Shown: positions 23,750 through 33,812 of the stretch, piece by piece
Numbering within the stretch: the first letter of the stretch is position 1
Layout of the letters: each line of letters begins with the position of its first letter
DNA from: Chelydra serpentina
Taxonomy: Eukaryota; Chordata; Testudines; Chelydridae
DNA length: 64,000 bases
Direction of reading: 5' to 3'
Assembly (NCBI GenBank): GCA_037349315.1
Contig: JBAIAC010000014.1
Span: forward strand, 25,211,001-25,275,000
The notes under the pieces: model-generated
The model's input: only the letters and a program-made list of their open reading frames with translations
What the model was told of the DNA's origin: nothing
Database searches by the model: none
Position numbers and translations under genes: made by a program

Positions 23750-24728
23750 AAAATACTTGTGGCACCTTAGAGACTAACAAATTTATTTCAGCATAAGCTT
23801 TCGTGAGTTAAGAACCCACTTCATCAGACGCATGGAATGGAACATACAGGAAGCAGATATTTATACATTCAGAGAAACATGAAAAGGTGGGAGTGTCTAT
23901 ATCAACGTTAAGAGCCTAATTAATTGAAAGGAACTGTTATCAGTAGGAAAGAAACTTTTGAAGTGATAATCAACATGGCCCATTACAGACAGTTGACAGA
24001 AAGGTGTTAAGGGTATTTAAGGAGGGGAAATAAATTCAATTAATGTAATGACCGAGCCATTCACAGTCAATATTCAAACCTAAGGTAATGGTATCTAGTT
24101 TGCATATTAATTCCAATTCTGCAGTTTCTCGTCGGAGTCTGGTTTTGAAGTTTTGCTGTTGCAAAATTGCCACTTTTAAATCTGTCATTGAGTGATTAGA
24201 GAGGTTGAAGTGTTCACCTACTGGCTTTTGAATGTGATGATTCCTGATGTCAGATTTGTGTCCATTTATTCTTTTGTGTAGAGACTGTCCAGTTTGGCCA
24301 ATGTACATGGCAGAGGGGCATTGCTGGCACATGATGGCATATATCACATTGGTAGATGTGCAGGTGAACGAGCCCCTGATGGTGTGGCTGATGTGATTTG
24401 GTCCTATGATGGTGTCACTTGAATAGATATGTGGACAGAGTTGGCATCAGGCTTTGTTGCAAGGATAGGTTCCTGGGATAGTGTTTTTGTTCTATGGTGT
24501 GTGGTTGCTGGTGAGTATTTGCTTCAGGTTGGGGGGCTGTCTTTAAGCAAGGACTGGTCTGTCTCCCAAGATCTGTGAGAGTGAGGGATCATTTTTCAGG
24601 ATAGGTTGTAGATCTTTGATGATGCGCTGGAGAGGTTTTAGTTGGGGGCTGAAGGTGACGGCTAGTGGCGTTCTGTTATTTTCTTTGTTGGGCCTATCCT
24701 GTAGTAGGTGATATCTTGGCATGACATC
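23750..24728 (-). mobile_element. Penelope-like element, 5'-truncated copy
   Basis: The minus strand reads from the end of the RT C-terminal region through a GIY-YIG endonuclease to the typical PLE 3' tail. On the plus strand the tail appears as 'tgtggcaccttagagactaac', 'cataagctttcgtg' and 'acccacttcatcaga'. The flanks ataagaa (23743-23749 and 24729-24735) are a plausible 7-bp duplication. It shares sequence with the plus-strand copy at 25.6-28.5 kb. Confidence 0.88.
24036..24347 (-). pseudogene. PLE GIY-YIG endonuclease domain (nearly intact)
   Basis: In Penelope-like elements this C-terminal domain nicks DNA for target-primed reverse transcription. The minus-strand frame shows IYAIMCQQC (GIY part), MYIGQTGQSL (YIG part), HKRINGHKSDI with the arginine expected in the active site, and RRETAELELICKLDT with the glutamate region, followed by the 'LGLNID' end. 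The domain is open from the GIY motif to its end, so this copy keeps more active-site residues than the plus-strand copy. The element is truncated upstream and cannot encode RT. The ATG at the start is an internal residue. Confidence 0.88.
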
Positions 24729-24755
24729 ATAAGAACCAGGAAGTTGAAATAGCAC
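24543..24755 (-). pseudogene. PLE linker between RT and endonuclease
   Basis: A fragment encoding 'QDRPNKENNRTPLAVTFSPQ', LKPLQRIIKDLQPILKNDP and SQILGDRPVLA. It is the same block found at 27363-27530 in the plus-strand PLE. It lies between the reverse transcriptase and the zinc-like/GIY-YIG region of this PLE group. The first residues belong to flanking sequence because the element starts near 24728. Confidence 0.8.
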
Positions 24756-25063
24756 TAAATGGTATAGTTGCAGATTTTAAGAAGAAGTTTAGCTAAAAAA
24801 GTGTGTGTGGGGAGGGGGGGGGAATGGCCTATATGGCACTCATCTTAGGTATGTGCTTAACTTTATAGACATGAGCAGTCCCAAGGTGCTTATTCACTTG
24901 TGTGAAGTCAAGCATGTGCATGAACCTTTGCAGGATCTGTTTGTCATGCTTGTTGTGCACATAGATCTGCCATGGATGAGATCAATGAGGAAAGTGGAGG
25001 CAGACAGAATTCAGGAATACATTACATATCAACATAGAGTATTTTGATTGTTTTCAATCCCAT

Positions 25064-25070
<7 letters not shown>

Positions 25071-25104
<34 letters not shown>
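25071..25104. repeat. (CA)n microsatellite
   Basis: Uninterrupted CA dinucleotide run of about 34 bp. Confidence 0.97.
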
Positions 25105-25106
<2 letters not shown>

Positions 25107-25525
25107 TCAGCATCCTCTACCATCATTACCCCTCCAGGCCAAATTTTCTTAGCAAGTTTAAGCCTTCTGCCAACACTAAGTTTTTGCCTTTATACAAAAA
25201 CTAGACTAGAAAGCTGGTCTCCTAGGCCCTGGAGGCCTGCTTTATAGTCCCTTGGCTCTGTCTCACTTTCGCCGATGAGCTACCTCTGTAGAGCTGTGCA
25301 CAAGTATTATAGGTCTTACAAAACTCAGGAAAAACATTCTTGAGTGCTATCTATTGACTGATTAGATAAGTACAGATCTCTCAATTATAGAGCATTTTTA
25401 TAACACCCTCCACTTTTCCATATCATCTGTGGGGCTTTTGGGAGGCAGGGATGGGGGGATGGGAGAGAGATGGGTTTGCATAGTGTTTTTTGTAGAAGAG
25501 GCACTAAAGACATACAAACAACAAA

Positions 25526-25627
25526 AGCGACAAAGGTTCCTGTGGCACCTTATAGACTAACAGTGGTATTGAAGCATAAGCTTTCGTGGGTCAATACCCA
25601 CTTCGGACTAACACGGCTACCCCTCTG
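25526..25627 (-). mobile_element. 102-bp PLE-terminus insertion
   Basis: A miniature unit made of PLE 3'-tail sequence on the minus strand ('tgtggcaccttatagactaac', 'cataagctttcgtggg', 'acccacttc') joined to the outer 'actaacacggctacccctctg' tag in plus orientation. It is flanked by an exact 14-bp duplication, atacaaacaacaaa, at 25512-25525 and 25628-25641. It lies just upstream of the larger plus-strand PLE. Confidence 0.82.
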
Positions 25628-25979
25628 ATACAAACAACAAAGGAGTTAGAAGATATCAGACACAAACACTGTGGCCTAATCCTGACACTTTACCAAATCA
25701 TTTCAATGGGATTCTGCATTTCAAACACCCTGTGGTTGTGTGAGGTTATATGCATGCCCACTCACTTGATCATTTACAACACACTTTGCTTCTCTACAGA
25801 GGAAAAAGGACAGTAAACTATCTAAATTCCTACATGCCACAAGGTGCCACAACAGTGGTTCCCTTAACTCACCCACCAATATTGTTAATCTATCCAGCTA
25901 TACTCTTAGACCAGCAGAAGAGTCTGTCCTATCTTGGGGCCTCTCCTTCTGTCCCAACACCACCAAGAACATGATACAG

Positions 25980-27297
25980 ATGTGAAGTGACCTAGAATCC
26001 TTCTTTTGACGACTCCGACACAAGGAATATTTCCAACACACCACTGAACATCACACTAATCCACAGAAACCTTCCTATCAATGCTACAAAAAGAAGGATT
26101 CTGCATGGACTCCTCTTGAAGATCGAAACTACAGCCTGGACTTCTACATAGAGTGCTTCCACTGACGTGCACGGGCTGAAATTGTGGAAAAGCAACATCA
26201 CTTGCCCCATAACCTCAGCCATGCAGAACACAATGCCATCCACAGCCTCAGAGACAACTCTGACATCATAATCAAAAATGCTGACAAACGAGGTACTGTT
26301 GTCATCATGAAGATATCTGAATGTGCACAAGAGGCTGCTAGACAACTCTCTGACACCACATTTTACAGGCCATTACCCTCTGATCCCACTGAGGATTACC
26401 AAAAGAAACTGCACCATCTGCTCAAGAAACTCCCTGAAGAAGCAAAGGAACAAATCTACACAGACATACCCCTAGAGCTCCGACCAGGGGTATTCTATCT
26501 GCTATCCAAGATTCATAAACCTGGGAATTCTGGACACCCCATAATCTCAGGCATTGGCACCCTGACAGCAGGATTTTCTGGCCATGTAGACTCTCTCCTC
26601 AGGCCCTATGCTACCAGCACTCCCAGCTATCTTAGAGACACCACCGACTTCCTGAGGAAACTACAATCCTTTGGTGATCTTCCAGAAAATACCATCCTAG
26701 CCACTATGGATGTAGAAGCTCTCTACACCAACATTCCACACAGATGGACTACAAGCCATCAGGAACAGTATCCCCGATAATGTCATGGCAAACCTGGTGG
26801 CTGAACTTTGTGACTTTGTCCTCACCCACAACTATTTCAGATTTGGGGACAATTTATACCTTCAAATCAGTGGGACTGCTATGGGTACCCGCATGGCCCC
26901 ACAGTATGCCAACATTTTTATGCCTCACTTAGAACAACACTTCCTCAGCTCTCGTCCCCTAGTCTACTTGCACTACATTGATGACATCATCATCATCTGG
27001 ACCCATGGGAAGGAGGCCCTTGAGAAATTCCACCAGGATTTCAACCCCACCATCAAGCTCAGCCTGAACCAGTCCACACAAGAGATCCACTTCCTAGACA
27101 CTACACTGCTAATAAACGATGGTCACATAACTACCACCCTATACTGGAAACCTACTGACCACTATACTTACCTACATGCCTCCAGCTTTCATCCAGATCA
27201 CATGACACGATCCATTGTCTACAGTCAAGCTCTAAGATACAACCACATTTGCTCCAGTCCCTCAGACAGAGACAAACACTCTGTCAAGCGTTCTTAA
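25980..27297 (+). pseudogene. PLE reverse transcriptase pseudogene
   Basis: The RT is telomerase-related and copies PLE RNA at a nicked target. Seen in order: the N-terminal 'NADKRGTVVIM' block, FYLLSKIHKPG, motif A TMDVEALYTNIPH, a frameshift near 26740-26785, GTAMGTRMAPQYANIF (motif B), YIDDIIIIW (motif C, catalytic YxDD kept), then EIHFLDTTLL and LYWKPTDHYTYLH. Upstream of 26184 the same frame continues but is broken by a TGA at 26163-26165. The open pieces are 26184-26780 (GTG, not a true start) and 26785-27297. A stop and frame change follow at 27297. At least three lesions, so not functional, although its core motifs are well preserved. Confidence 0.9.
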
Positions 27298-27320
27298 AAC
27301 TATAAAACCCACCTGGTGAA

Positions 27321-27614
27321 GTGAAGAAACAGATTGACAGAGCCAGAAGAGTACCCAGAAGTCACCTACTACAGGACAGGCCCAACAAAGAAAGTAACAG
27401 AACGCCACTAGCAGTCACCTACAGGCCGCAACTAAAACCTCTCCAGCGCATCATCAAGGATCTACAACCTATCCTGAAGGACGGTCCCTCACTCTCACAG
27501 ACCTTCAGAGGCAGGCCAGTCCTCACTTACAGACAGCCTCCCAACCTGAAGCAAATACTCACCAGCAGCTATACACCACACAACAAAAACACTAACCCAG
27601 GAACCAAACCCTGA
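27321..27614 (+). pseudogene. PLE linker region
   Basis: The open piece contains RSHLLQDRPNKESNRTPLAV, RPQLKPLQRIIKDLQPILKD and RQPPNLKQILTSSY, the conserved stretch between RT and endonuclease in this PLE group. It is in a different frame from the RT piece that ends at 27297. The minus-strand PLE copy carries the same block. Confidence 0.82.
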
Positions 27615-27701
27615 AACAAACTCCAGTGCCAACTATGTCCACATATCTATTCAAGGGACACCATCATAGGACCTAGTCACATCAGCCACACCATCTGGGG
27701 C

Positions 27702-28004
27702 TTGTTCACCTGCACATCTACCAATTTGATATATGCCATCATATGCCAGCAATGCCCCTCTGCCATGTACATTGGCCAAACCGGACAGTCTTTACACAAA
27801 GGAATAAATGGACACAAATCTGACATTAGGAATTATAACATTCAAAAACCAGTAGGAGAACACTTCAGTCTCCCTGGTCACTCAATAACAGACTTAAAAG
27901 TGGCAGTTCTTCAACAAAAAAATCTTCAAAAACAGGCTGCAACGAGAAACTGCAGAACTGGAACTAATTTGCAAACTGGACACCATCAAATTAGGCCTGA
28001 ATAG
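27702..28004 (+). pseudogene. PLE GIY-YIG endonuclease, damaged copy
   Basis: The domain begins with LIYAIICQQCPSAMYIGQTG (GIY and YIG parts both present). In the helix that should contain the catalytic arginine this copy reads HKGINGHKSDI, whereas the minus-strand copy at 24036-24347 reads HKRINGHKSDI. After VAVLQQKNLQ a frameshift replaces the conserved C-terminus that holds the glutamate; the expected residues continue in another frame (near 27935-28000). The domain is therefore very unlikely to be active. Confidence 0.88.
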
Positions 28005-28109
28005 AAACTGGGTGTGGATGGGTCACTACAGAAACTAAATCAATTTGTAAGTCTCTAAGGTGCCACAAGTAATCCTCATTGTTTTTACAAAAACTAATTT
28101 TCCCTTGCT

Positions 28110-28465
28110 AAATACTCACACCTTCGTGTCAGCTGTTTGAAATGGGCCACCTTGTTTACATTAGCCTCATGAACACTAGAAAAGTGACTTCCACTCCTTC
28201 TTGTCAACTGTTGAGAATTGCCTACTTCCAACTTAAATTGAATTGGCTCATTAGCACTGACCCCCCCTCTTGGTAAGGCAACTCCCATAATTTCATATGC
28301 TGTGTAATTATACCTCCCTACTATATGTCCACTCCATGCATCTGATGAAGTGGGTTTTAGGCCACGAAAGCTTATGCCCAGAAAAATTTGTTAGTCTCTA
28401 AAGTGCCACAAGGACTCCTCGTTGTTTTTACTGATACAGACTAACACGGCTACCACTCTGAAATC
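28110..28465 (+). repeat. PLE 3'-terminal repeat (pseudo-LTR-like unit)
   Basis: Follows the PLE body and reads in the same direction. It contains 'catctgatgaagtgggttttag', 'ccacgaaagcttatgcc', 'tttgttagtctctaaagtgcc' and the outer tag 'actaacacggctaccactctg'. A shorter tail already occurs at 28046-28088, so this may be a second, tandem terminal unit, as is common for PLEs, or a separate insertion. Confidence 0.75.
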
Positions 28466-28964
28466 TACTGGAAAGTACTGCAGGCTTCTCCTGGATTCAG
28501 ATGTATCTCAGAATGGTGAAAATACTTTTTTCCCCCCAAGCAAGAAACACTGACTTCTTTAATAGAATAAAGGTAAGAGGAAGGAGCAAACCATATTGGC
28601 AGTTGGGTTTTCGTTTCCTTGGAGTTGATAATATTGAAAAACTTTACTAAAAATATCAAGATATATTTCTACATTAACCTTCTGATAGCTGTCTTCCTAG
28701 GGATCTTTCCTTCTGAGTGATTACCATACTCTGTCACAAAGCAATGTTTCAAATCCAGAACATCCAGGTTCAAAATGTTTTACTGTATCAAATAGGGTAA
28801 ATATTTACTATCATCAGGTAAAATCTTCCACTATTCACATTTCGAATTCTGCACTATTAAGCAATAAAAACACTTGTCACTCAGGCTTAGGATACGTTGT
28901 ATGTAAAAGTAAAAAAACATTATTGTAGACTATCCATATTTGCTAGACCTCTTTTGTGTGTATG
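28466..28964. other. No gene seen
   Basis: AT-rich sequence between the PLE and a hairpin repeat. No recognisable features. Confidence 0.5.
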
Positions 28965-29112
28965 TTGGAATGTGTAGTACATGAGTGATGGCTCAAATGA
29001 GAAAAGGATGACCTAAGTAGATGTGATCCTGGATGAAAATTCATATAGGATCACATTTATTTAAGTCGTCCTTTTCTCATTTGAGCCATCACTCATACAC
29101 TACACATTCCAA
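28965..29112. mobile_element. 148-bp near-perfect hairpin (MITE-like)
   Basis: Outer ends TTGGAATGTGTAGT and ACTACACATTCCAA are exact inverted repeats. The arms continue inward over about 65 bp ('gagtgatggctcaaatgag', 'ggatgacct', 'gatgtgatcct' in the left arm), with few mismatches, to a short loop 'ggatgaaaattcatat' near 29030-29045. No clear target duplication was found. The small size and arm identity suggest a young MITE or a hairpin-generating duplication. Confidence 0.75.
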
Positions 29113-30789
29113 AATCATATGACTTTATTGATAAGTCAATTCTTACTAGAATATGCAATATGGACAGCACTAAAGTTTCTAAACACCTTAATTAGTGGTC
29201 AGTATCAACAAAACAGTGCTTTAGAAAGTTACAGATATATTTCTATGCATTAAGAAATGAAGAATTTCCACTCACTTTTTAAAATTGGTAGAGCTTTACT
29301 TTGAAAAGTTCTAAAAAATAAAGAATTGGCAACTAACTTGTTGAAAAATGCAACAAATTTCCATTAATAATTTGATGTCAATCAAAGTGAAATATTCTGG
29401 AACTTGTGTTTGAAGGAAAGTAGACTTTAGAGCCCAATTCTGCAACTGATGGCGCTTGAAGTTAACTGTGTCTGTTGCACTCAGTCTGTTGTATCAATTA
29501 CAAAATTAGATCCTAGTTTTGTGTTGTGTGACTAGCTTGCTTCTAAGCAAGTATAGAGAGTTATGTAGACAATTAAGGGGAATGTTTAACAGATGTAAAT
29601 TCTTTCCCTGTTTCAAAAAAGGATTCATTTCTTCTTACACTGGCTTAGTTGCAAACAACTCTTTCAGCTATGTGCCTTTCAACAGACCAGAATCTAACTC
29701 ACTGGCTTTCTAATATGTGGCCAGGCTTGTATGTGGAGATGTATACATAGTTCTTCTTATGATCAACTGGGAAATTGCATATACAGCAAAACATAACATC
29801 AGACTTATGACCTGTCCCCACTTCCAATGTCTGATTGAGAGCTGACAGACGTATTTCCAAATTTAGAATCTGCATTTATCTGCCTGGACAATTTTACACT
29901 CTGCACAATGTCTTGCTTTAAAGTCTGTCAGACACGTGTAAAGAAGTGACTTCTGTTGGGCCAGCAGGGTAGCTGATGCCTGCTTCTTTAGGGAAAACTA
30001 AACTATTCAGTAATGGAGGAAAGGGGGGGAACTGTCAAGAACTTAAGAGAACTAGAATGTCACATACTGCCATCTTCAAAATCAGTAAACAAGACACTTT
30101 TAAACAATTTGAGAATAGCAATATTTTTCTTTCTGTGTGAGATAGTGAGTGCTGCTTAATCACACAACAATTTCCTTCTACTGAGATCTTCCAGGATCAG
30201 GGTCTTAATTCTTCCTCCTCACTTTCCACTCAGAGTTAACTCAGTCGTTTACTTTGCTCCTGCATCCAGAAATTCATCCTTGACCCTGAACTCTCTTCAA
30301 ACATTCACAGCTCTCTGTAGTGTGCCTGTATCACCACCTCTGAACATATTACTTTGATTCTGCTAATTGTGTCCTGACAAAGCATCACCCACCCACCCAC
30401 CCTCTACGTTCTCATCCCTACCCGAGTGAGCTCAGTCACATTCCCATGTCTCAAATATTTTGTGTGCCTGGGCAATAAGGGAGCAGGGGGAGAACTGTTG
30501 GGAAGTTTGAATATCAGATTTTTCCACATTTAGCAGCCAATTTCATGTTTTCTGCTGCATTTGTGGTGTCCATGACAATGCTGTGGTATTAACAATAGAC
30601 ATGTGGGGGAGGAAATACGATTGTTTTCACTGCATGAGGTACAATATTTTAAATAAATCTCAACAAACTACCAAGGGAAGGGATAGAATCTTCATCTCCT
30701 GATTTCTTAATCAATAGTGTCTGCCTCTCTGGAAGATATGCCTTAGGCAAACACAAGTTACCCATATGTTCAGCCCAGTAACTTGGTAA
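29113..30789. other. No gene seen
   Basis: AT-rich sequence with only short chance ORFs and a (CCCA)n-like run near 30390-30402. Nothing else to report. Confidence 0.5.
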
Positions 30790-30872
30790 AATGTAATGGC
30801 CAATGATGTACAGATCAGACTAGATGACCTAGTGGTCTCTTCTGGCCTTAAACTCTGACTCTGAGAATCTGC
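30790..30872 (+). mobile_element. CR1 LINE 3'-terminal scrap
   Basis: Contains 'cagatcagactagatgacc' and 'ggtctcttctggcctt', the sense CR1 3' end. Only the last 80 bp or so are present. Confidence 0.75.
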
Positions 30873-31619
30873 AGTGTGTTAATTACTTTGGGAACACGTG
30901 ATTTTTTAAAAAGTCTTTGCATTTCTTGTCTATATGCAATCAGCTGTATGCTTGGAGTAATTGCCTGTTTATGGAATTCCTTTAGCAATCTGGGTAGTAA
31001 GAATGAGGAAGAGAGAAGATGCAGGGAAACTACTATGACAAGGGAAAACCTAAGACAGGAGTTAAAAATTAAAAGGCAATATAGGGCAGGTATGGAGACC
31101 TCCCAAGACTGAGAGGTGGGTGAGGGAGAAAATGCAACCAAAAATGGGGCAGGGGGGAGATATGACATGCGAGGGGGAAAATAGGCTTTTTCATCCATCA
31201 AGATCTATAGTAGAAAGAGAATGAAAGCATGGAAAGAAGGTAGAATGAAACAGAAGCATAGTAAGTGCTGCTGGGATGGTTCCTCTTCAGGCACACATCT
31301 GACACCACTCTGCTCCTCTGCACTGCTGTGTGACTCTAGGGCAGGTTTTTGTCCTTTTTGTTAAGGCTTGACCACGTAAAACAGGAAATGGAAAAAGTTA
31401 ACCCACTCAGGTATGCTTAGATATACTTAAGTATGCTCTGGGGAGAGGATTTTACCCAAAGACCTCAACTCAGGGGAGGGAGGTGTTAAATTGCTCAATC
31501 CCTCTTGGCCAAATTCTGACCTCCTGAAACTCCAATGAGATCAGTGAAGTAAATGGGATTGCATGGGGTGTAAATAAGGACAAAAGCTGGCTCTAAACCA
31601 TTAATGAGGTCCTGGAATA
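30873..31619. other. No gene seen
   Basis: AT-rich and purine-rich sequence. Antisense frames here (30848-31201) resemble no known protein. A block near 31500-31570 contains the recurrent 'aaattctgac...gtgaagtaaatggg' type motif. Confidence 0.45.
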
Positions 31620-31805
31620 AAGGAAACATGACCTAATAGATAAGGCACTCAGATGTAAGTTATATTCATGATTCTGCCATTCTCCTGGGGCAAGCTACTT
31701 TACCTTTGTGTGCCTCAGTTTCTCTTCCTGCCTTGTCTATTTAACCCTAAGCTCTTCAGGGTGGGAATTGTCTCTTTCTTTGTACAGGACATGGCACCCT
31801 GGTGC
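31620..31805 (+). repeat. MIR/CORE-SINE copy
   Basis: Order seen: 'gacctaatagataaggcactcag' (head), 'tgattctgccatt', 'ggcaagctactttacctttg', 'gcctcagtttctcttcctg', then the tail 'taagctcttcagggtggga' and 'tgtacaggacatggcaccctgg'. A nearly complete MIR-like layout including head, core and 3' tail. Confidence 0.75.
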
Positions 31806-32029
31806 TTCATTTTTGTTTGGGGCATCTAGCCACCTCTGTAATATAAATAATGCAAAAGCTGCCCACTTACCTAAACTCTGAAACCAAGGAGTTTTATCTC
31901 AGTAAGGATGTAAGGACCATGTGATTTATCTGCAATACCTACATGAGGAACAAATACTTTAATAATGGGTTCTTCAATCTAGCAGAGAAAGTCATAAAAC
32001 AATCCGGTGTCTGGAAGTTGAAACTAGAC

Positions 32030-32288
32030 AAATTCAGATTGGAAATAAAGTATAATCTTTAACAGTGAGGGTAATTTAACCAGTGGAACAATTCACCAAG
32101 GTTGTGGTGGATTCACAATCACAGGCAACTTCAAATCAAGACTAGATTTTTTTTCCCCAAAAAGATATGTTCTAGAAATTTGGGGCGGGAGGCGTGGGGG
32201 GGGGGGGGGGAATTTCTGTGGCCTGTGTTATACAGAAGGTCAGATTACATTATCACAATGGTCCCTTCTGGCCTCTGAATCTCTCATC
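32030..32288 (+). mobile_element. CR1 LINE 3' end
   Basis: Sense CR1 3' region: 'tttaacagtgagggtaattta', 'ccaaggttgtggtggattc', 'tcaaatcaagactagattt', 'ggcctgtgttatacagaagg' and 'tcacaatggtcccttctggcc' in order. A poly-G run (about 32198-32212) has expanded within it. No ORF. Confidence 0.85.
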
Positions 32289-32678
32289 AGACCCTTCATA
32301 TTAGTTTAGTTATGTCTATTACTGTCCAATCTTATATATTCATAGGGAAAATATAAAAATAGCCATGCTTATAAAGGTCTACACAACATAGCAGAAACTT
32401 TCTTCAACATAACATTCTATTGTCCATTTAAAATGTTATAGCAGAGTTAAGGGGTTAGGAGTGTAACCACAGTGTCAAGCAAAATGTTCAAAAATATTCT
32501 CATGTCATATTATCACAAGGTATAACTATAGAGAGAACTACCAAAACGATATTTTAAATCTACTCCTACACCCAATATTTCAGTGTTGGTTCAAACAACA
32601 TATGTAGTCAAGAGATGGGTTGTTTGCTTTAAGAATTCTTCACAGGTTCTAGCAATTACAGAGAGACTATTAGCCCGT

Positions 32679-33807
32679 TGTGACGGGTTGGGGCCACAGA
32701 GACCTGCTTGGTGCTGCCACCTGGTGTGCCAAGGCTACTTCTGCCCCTGCTTCCAGGCCTTTTCCAGCTTGGGACTCCCGAATCCTGTCTGTTTTGAGCC
32801 AGATTCCACTGATCTGCTGCAAACACAGACCCAGGTCCGAACCAAGTCCACTCACCACTGTAAGGCCCCTGGAAGCGCTCTTGCCTTTGACACCCAGCTG
32901 CTCAACTCCAAGGAGGTTCAAACCCTTAATAAATCCGTTTTACCCTGTATAAACCTTATACAGGGTAAACTCATAAATAGTTCGCCTTCTATTTCAAAGA
33001 TAGAAAGATATGCACAGCTGTTTGCCTTCCCAGGTAACAACTCATACTCCAGGAAACTTAATGAGTAAAAAGTGATTTTAATAAGTACAGCAAGTAGGAC
33101 TTAAGTGATGTCAAGTAATGACAGACAGAACAAAGTGAATTACTGAATAAAATAAAATAGAACACGCAGTTCTATGTCTAATCACCCTGTGTACAGATAA
33201 ACCCCTCACTAGGTCCAGTAAACAAGCTATCTTCCTTCTAGCCTGGGTCCAGCAATCACTCACCCCCCTAATGTCTTTGTCCTTTGTTCAGTCTCTTTCA
33301 GGTGTCCTTGGGGGGTGGAGAGCTTCTTTCTTTAGCCAGCTGAAGACCAAAATGGAAGGGTCTCCCCCAGGCTTTTATAGTCTTTTCCCCCTCCCTGTGT
33401 AACATCCTGTTACCATGGAGTTTTGGGATCACCTGGGCAAGTCACCTGTCCATGCACCCTTCGGCAACCAGCCTAACCAGTTGCATTCCAGACCCGGCCC
33501 CAATGTGGATTGGGGTCTGCAACGTCTTTTGTCTGTTAAGTGCTCGTACTTAACAGGCACATTCTTTGCTCCAAAGATGATCCCATGCACTTACAAAGGC
33601 TATGTACAAAACCAGCAAATATAAAACCAATCTTCATAACTCCAACTACAACAATGATACATGCATACAAACAGGAGGAATAAATTCAGTAGGTCATAAC
33701 TTTCACAGAGGTATGTTACATGGCACATGTAGCATAAAACATATTCTAGTTACATATATACATTTATAAGCATCTCCCCATAAAGTTTTATGGGGAACAC
33801 CGTCACA
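32679..33807 (-). mobile_element. Solo LTR, 1,129 bp (full-length family member)
   Basis: Ends are TGTGACGGG... and ...CCGTCACA, with an exact 5-bp duplication cccgt at 32674-32678 and 33808-33812. On the minus strand a TATA box TATAAAAG lies at 33372-33379 (plus-strand coordinates), and an ATTAAA-like poly-A signal lies near 33075-33085, giving U3-R-U5 order on the minus strand. The TATA is followed by a GC-richer transcript-start region. No internal ERV genes remain. The short ORFs inside are chance frames. The related copy at 52085-52728 is in the opposite orientation. Confidence 0.88.
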
Positions 33808-33812
33808 CCCGT

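Larger units (their letters stand above)
25642..28090 (+). mobile_element. Penelope-like element body (Neptune-type with GIY-YIG)
   Basis: A long but decayed PLE. Coding similarity begins around 25780-25980 (a frame with 'NLSSYTLRPAEESVLSWGL'-type start), continues through the RT to 27297, a linker to about 27614 and a GIY-YIG domain to about 28000, and ends in a partial 3' tail at 28046-28088 ('gtaagtctctaaggtgccac'). A Cys-x2-Cys run in another frame near 27625-27645 precedes the GIY-YIG domain, as in Neptune-type PLEs. Several stops and frameshifts make it non-coding as a whole. The 5' limit is uncertain. Confidence 0.85.

Noticed and set aside
25071..25104. CRISPR-like or tandem array
   Set aside because: Simple CA microsatellite; no spacers. 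No CRISPR array would be expected in a vertebrate genome.
32198..32212. Poly-G run as a functional G-quadruplex
   Set aside because: Single homopolymer tract inside a CR1 3' UTR, likely slippage (or assembly uncertainty); no separated G-runs of regular spacing there.
32583..33068. 161-codon plus-strand ORF
   Set aside because: Mostly inside the antisense of a solo LTR; a related translation at 52429-52719 comes from the sister LTR, so the resemblance reflects repeat homology and not a gene.
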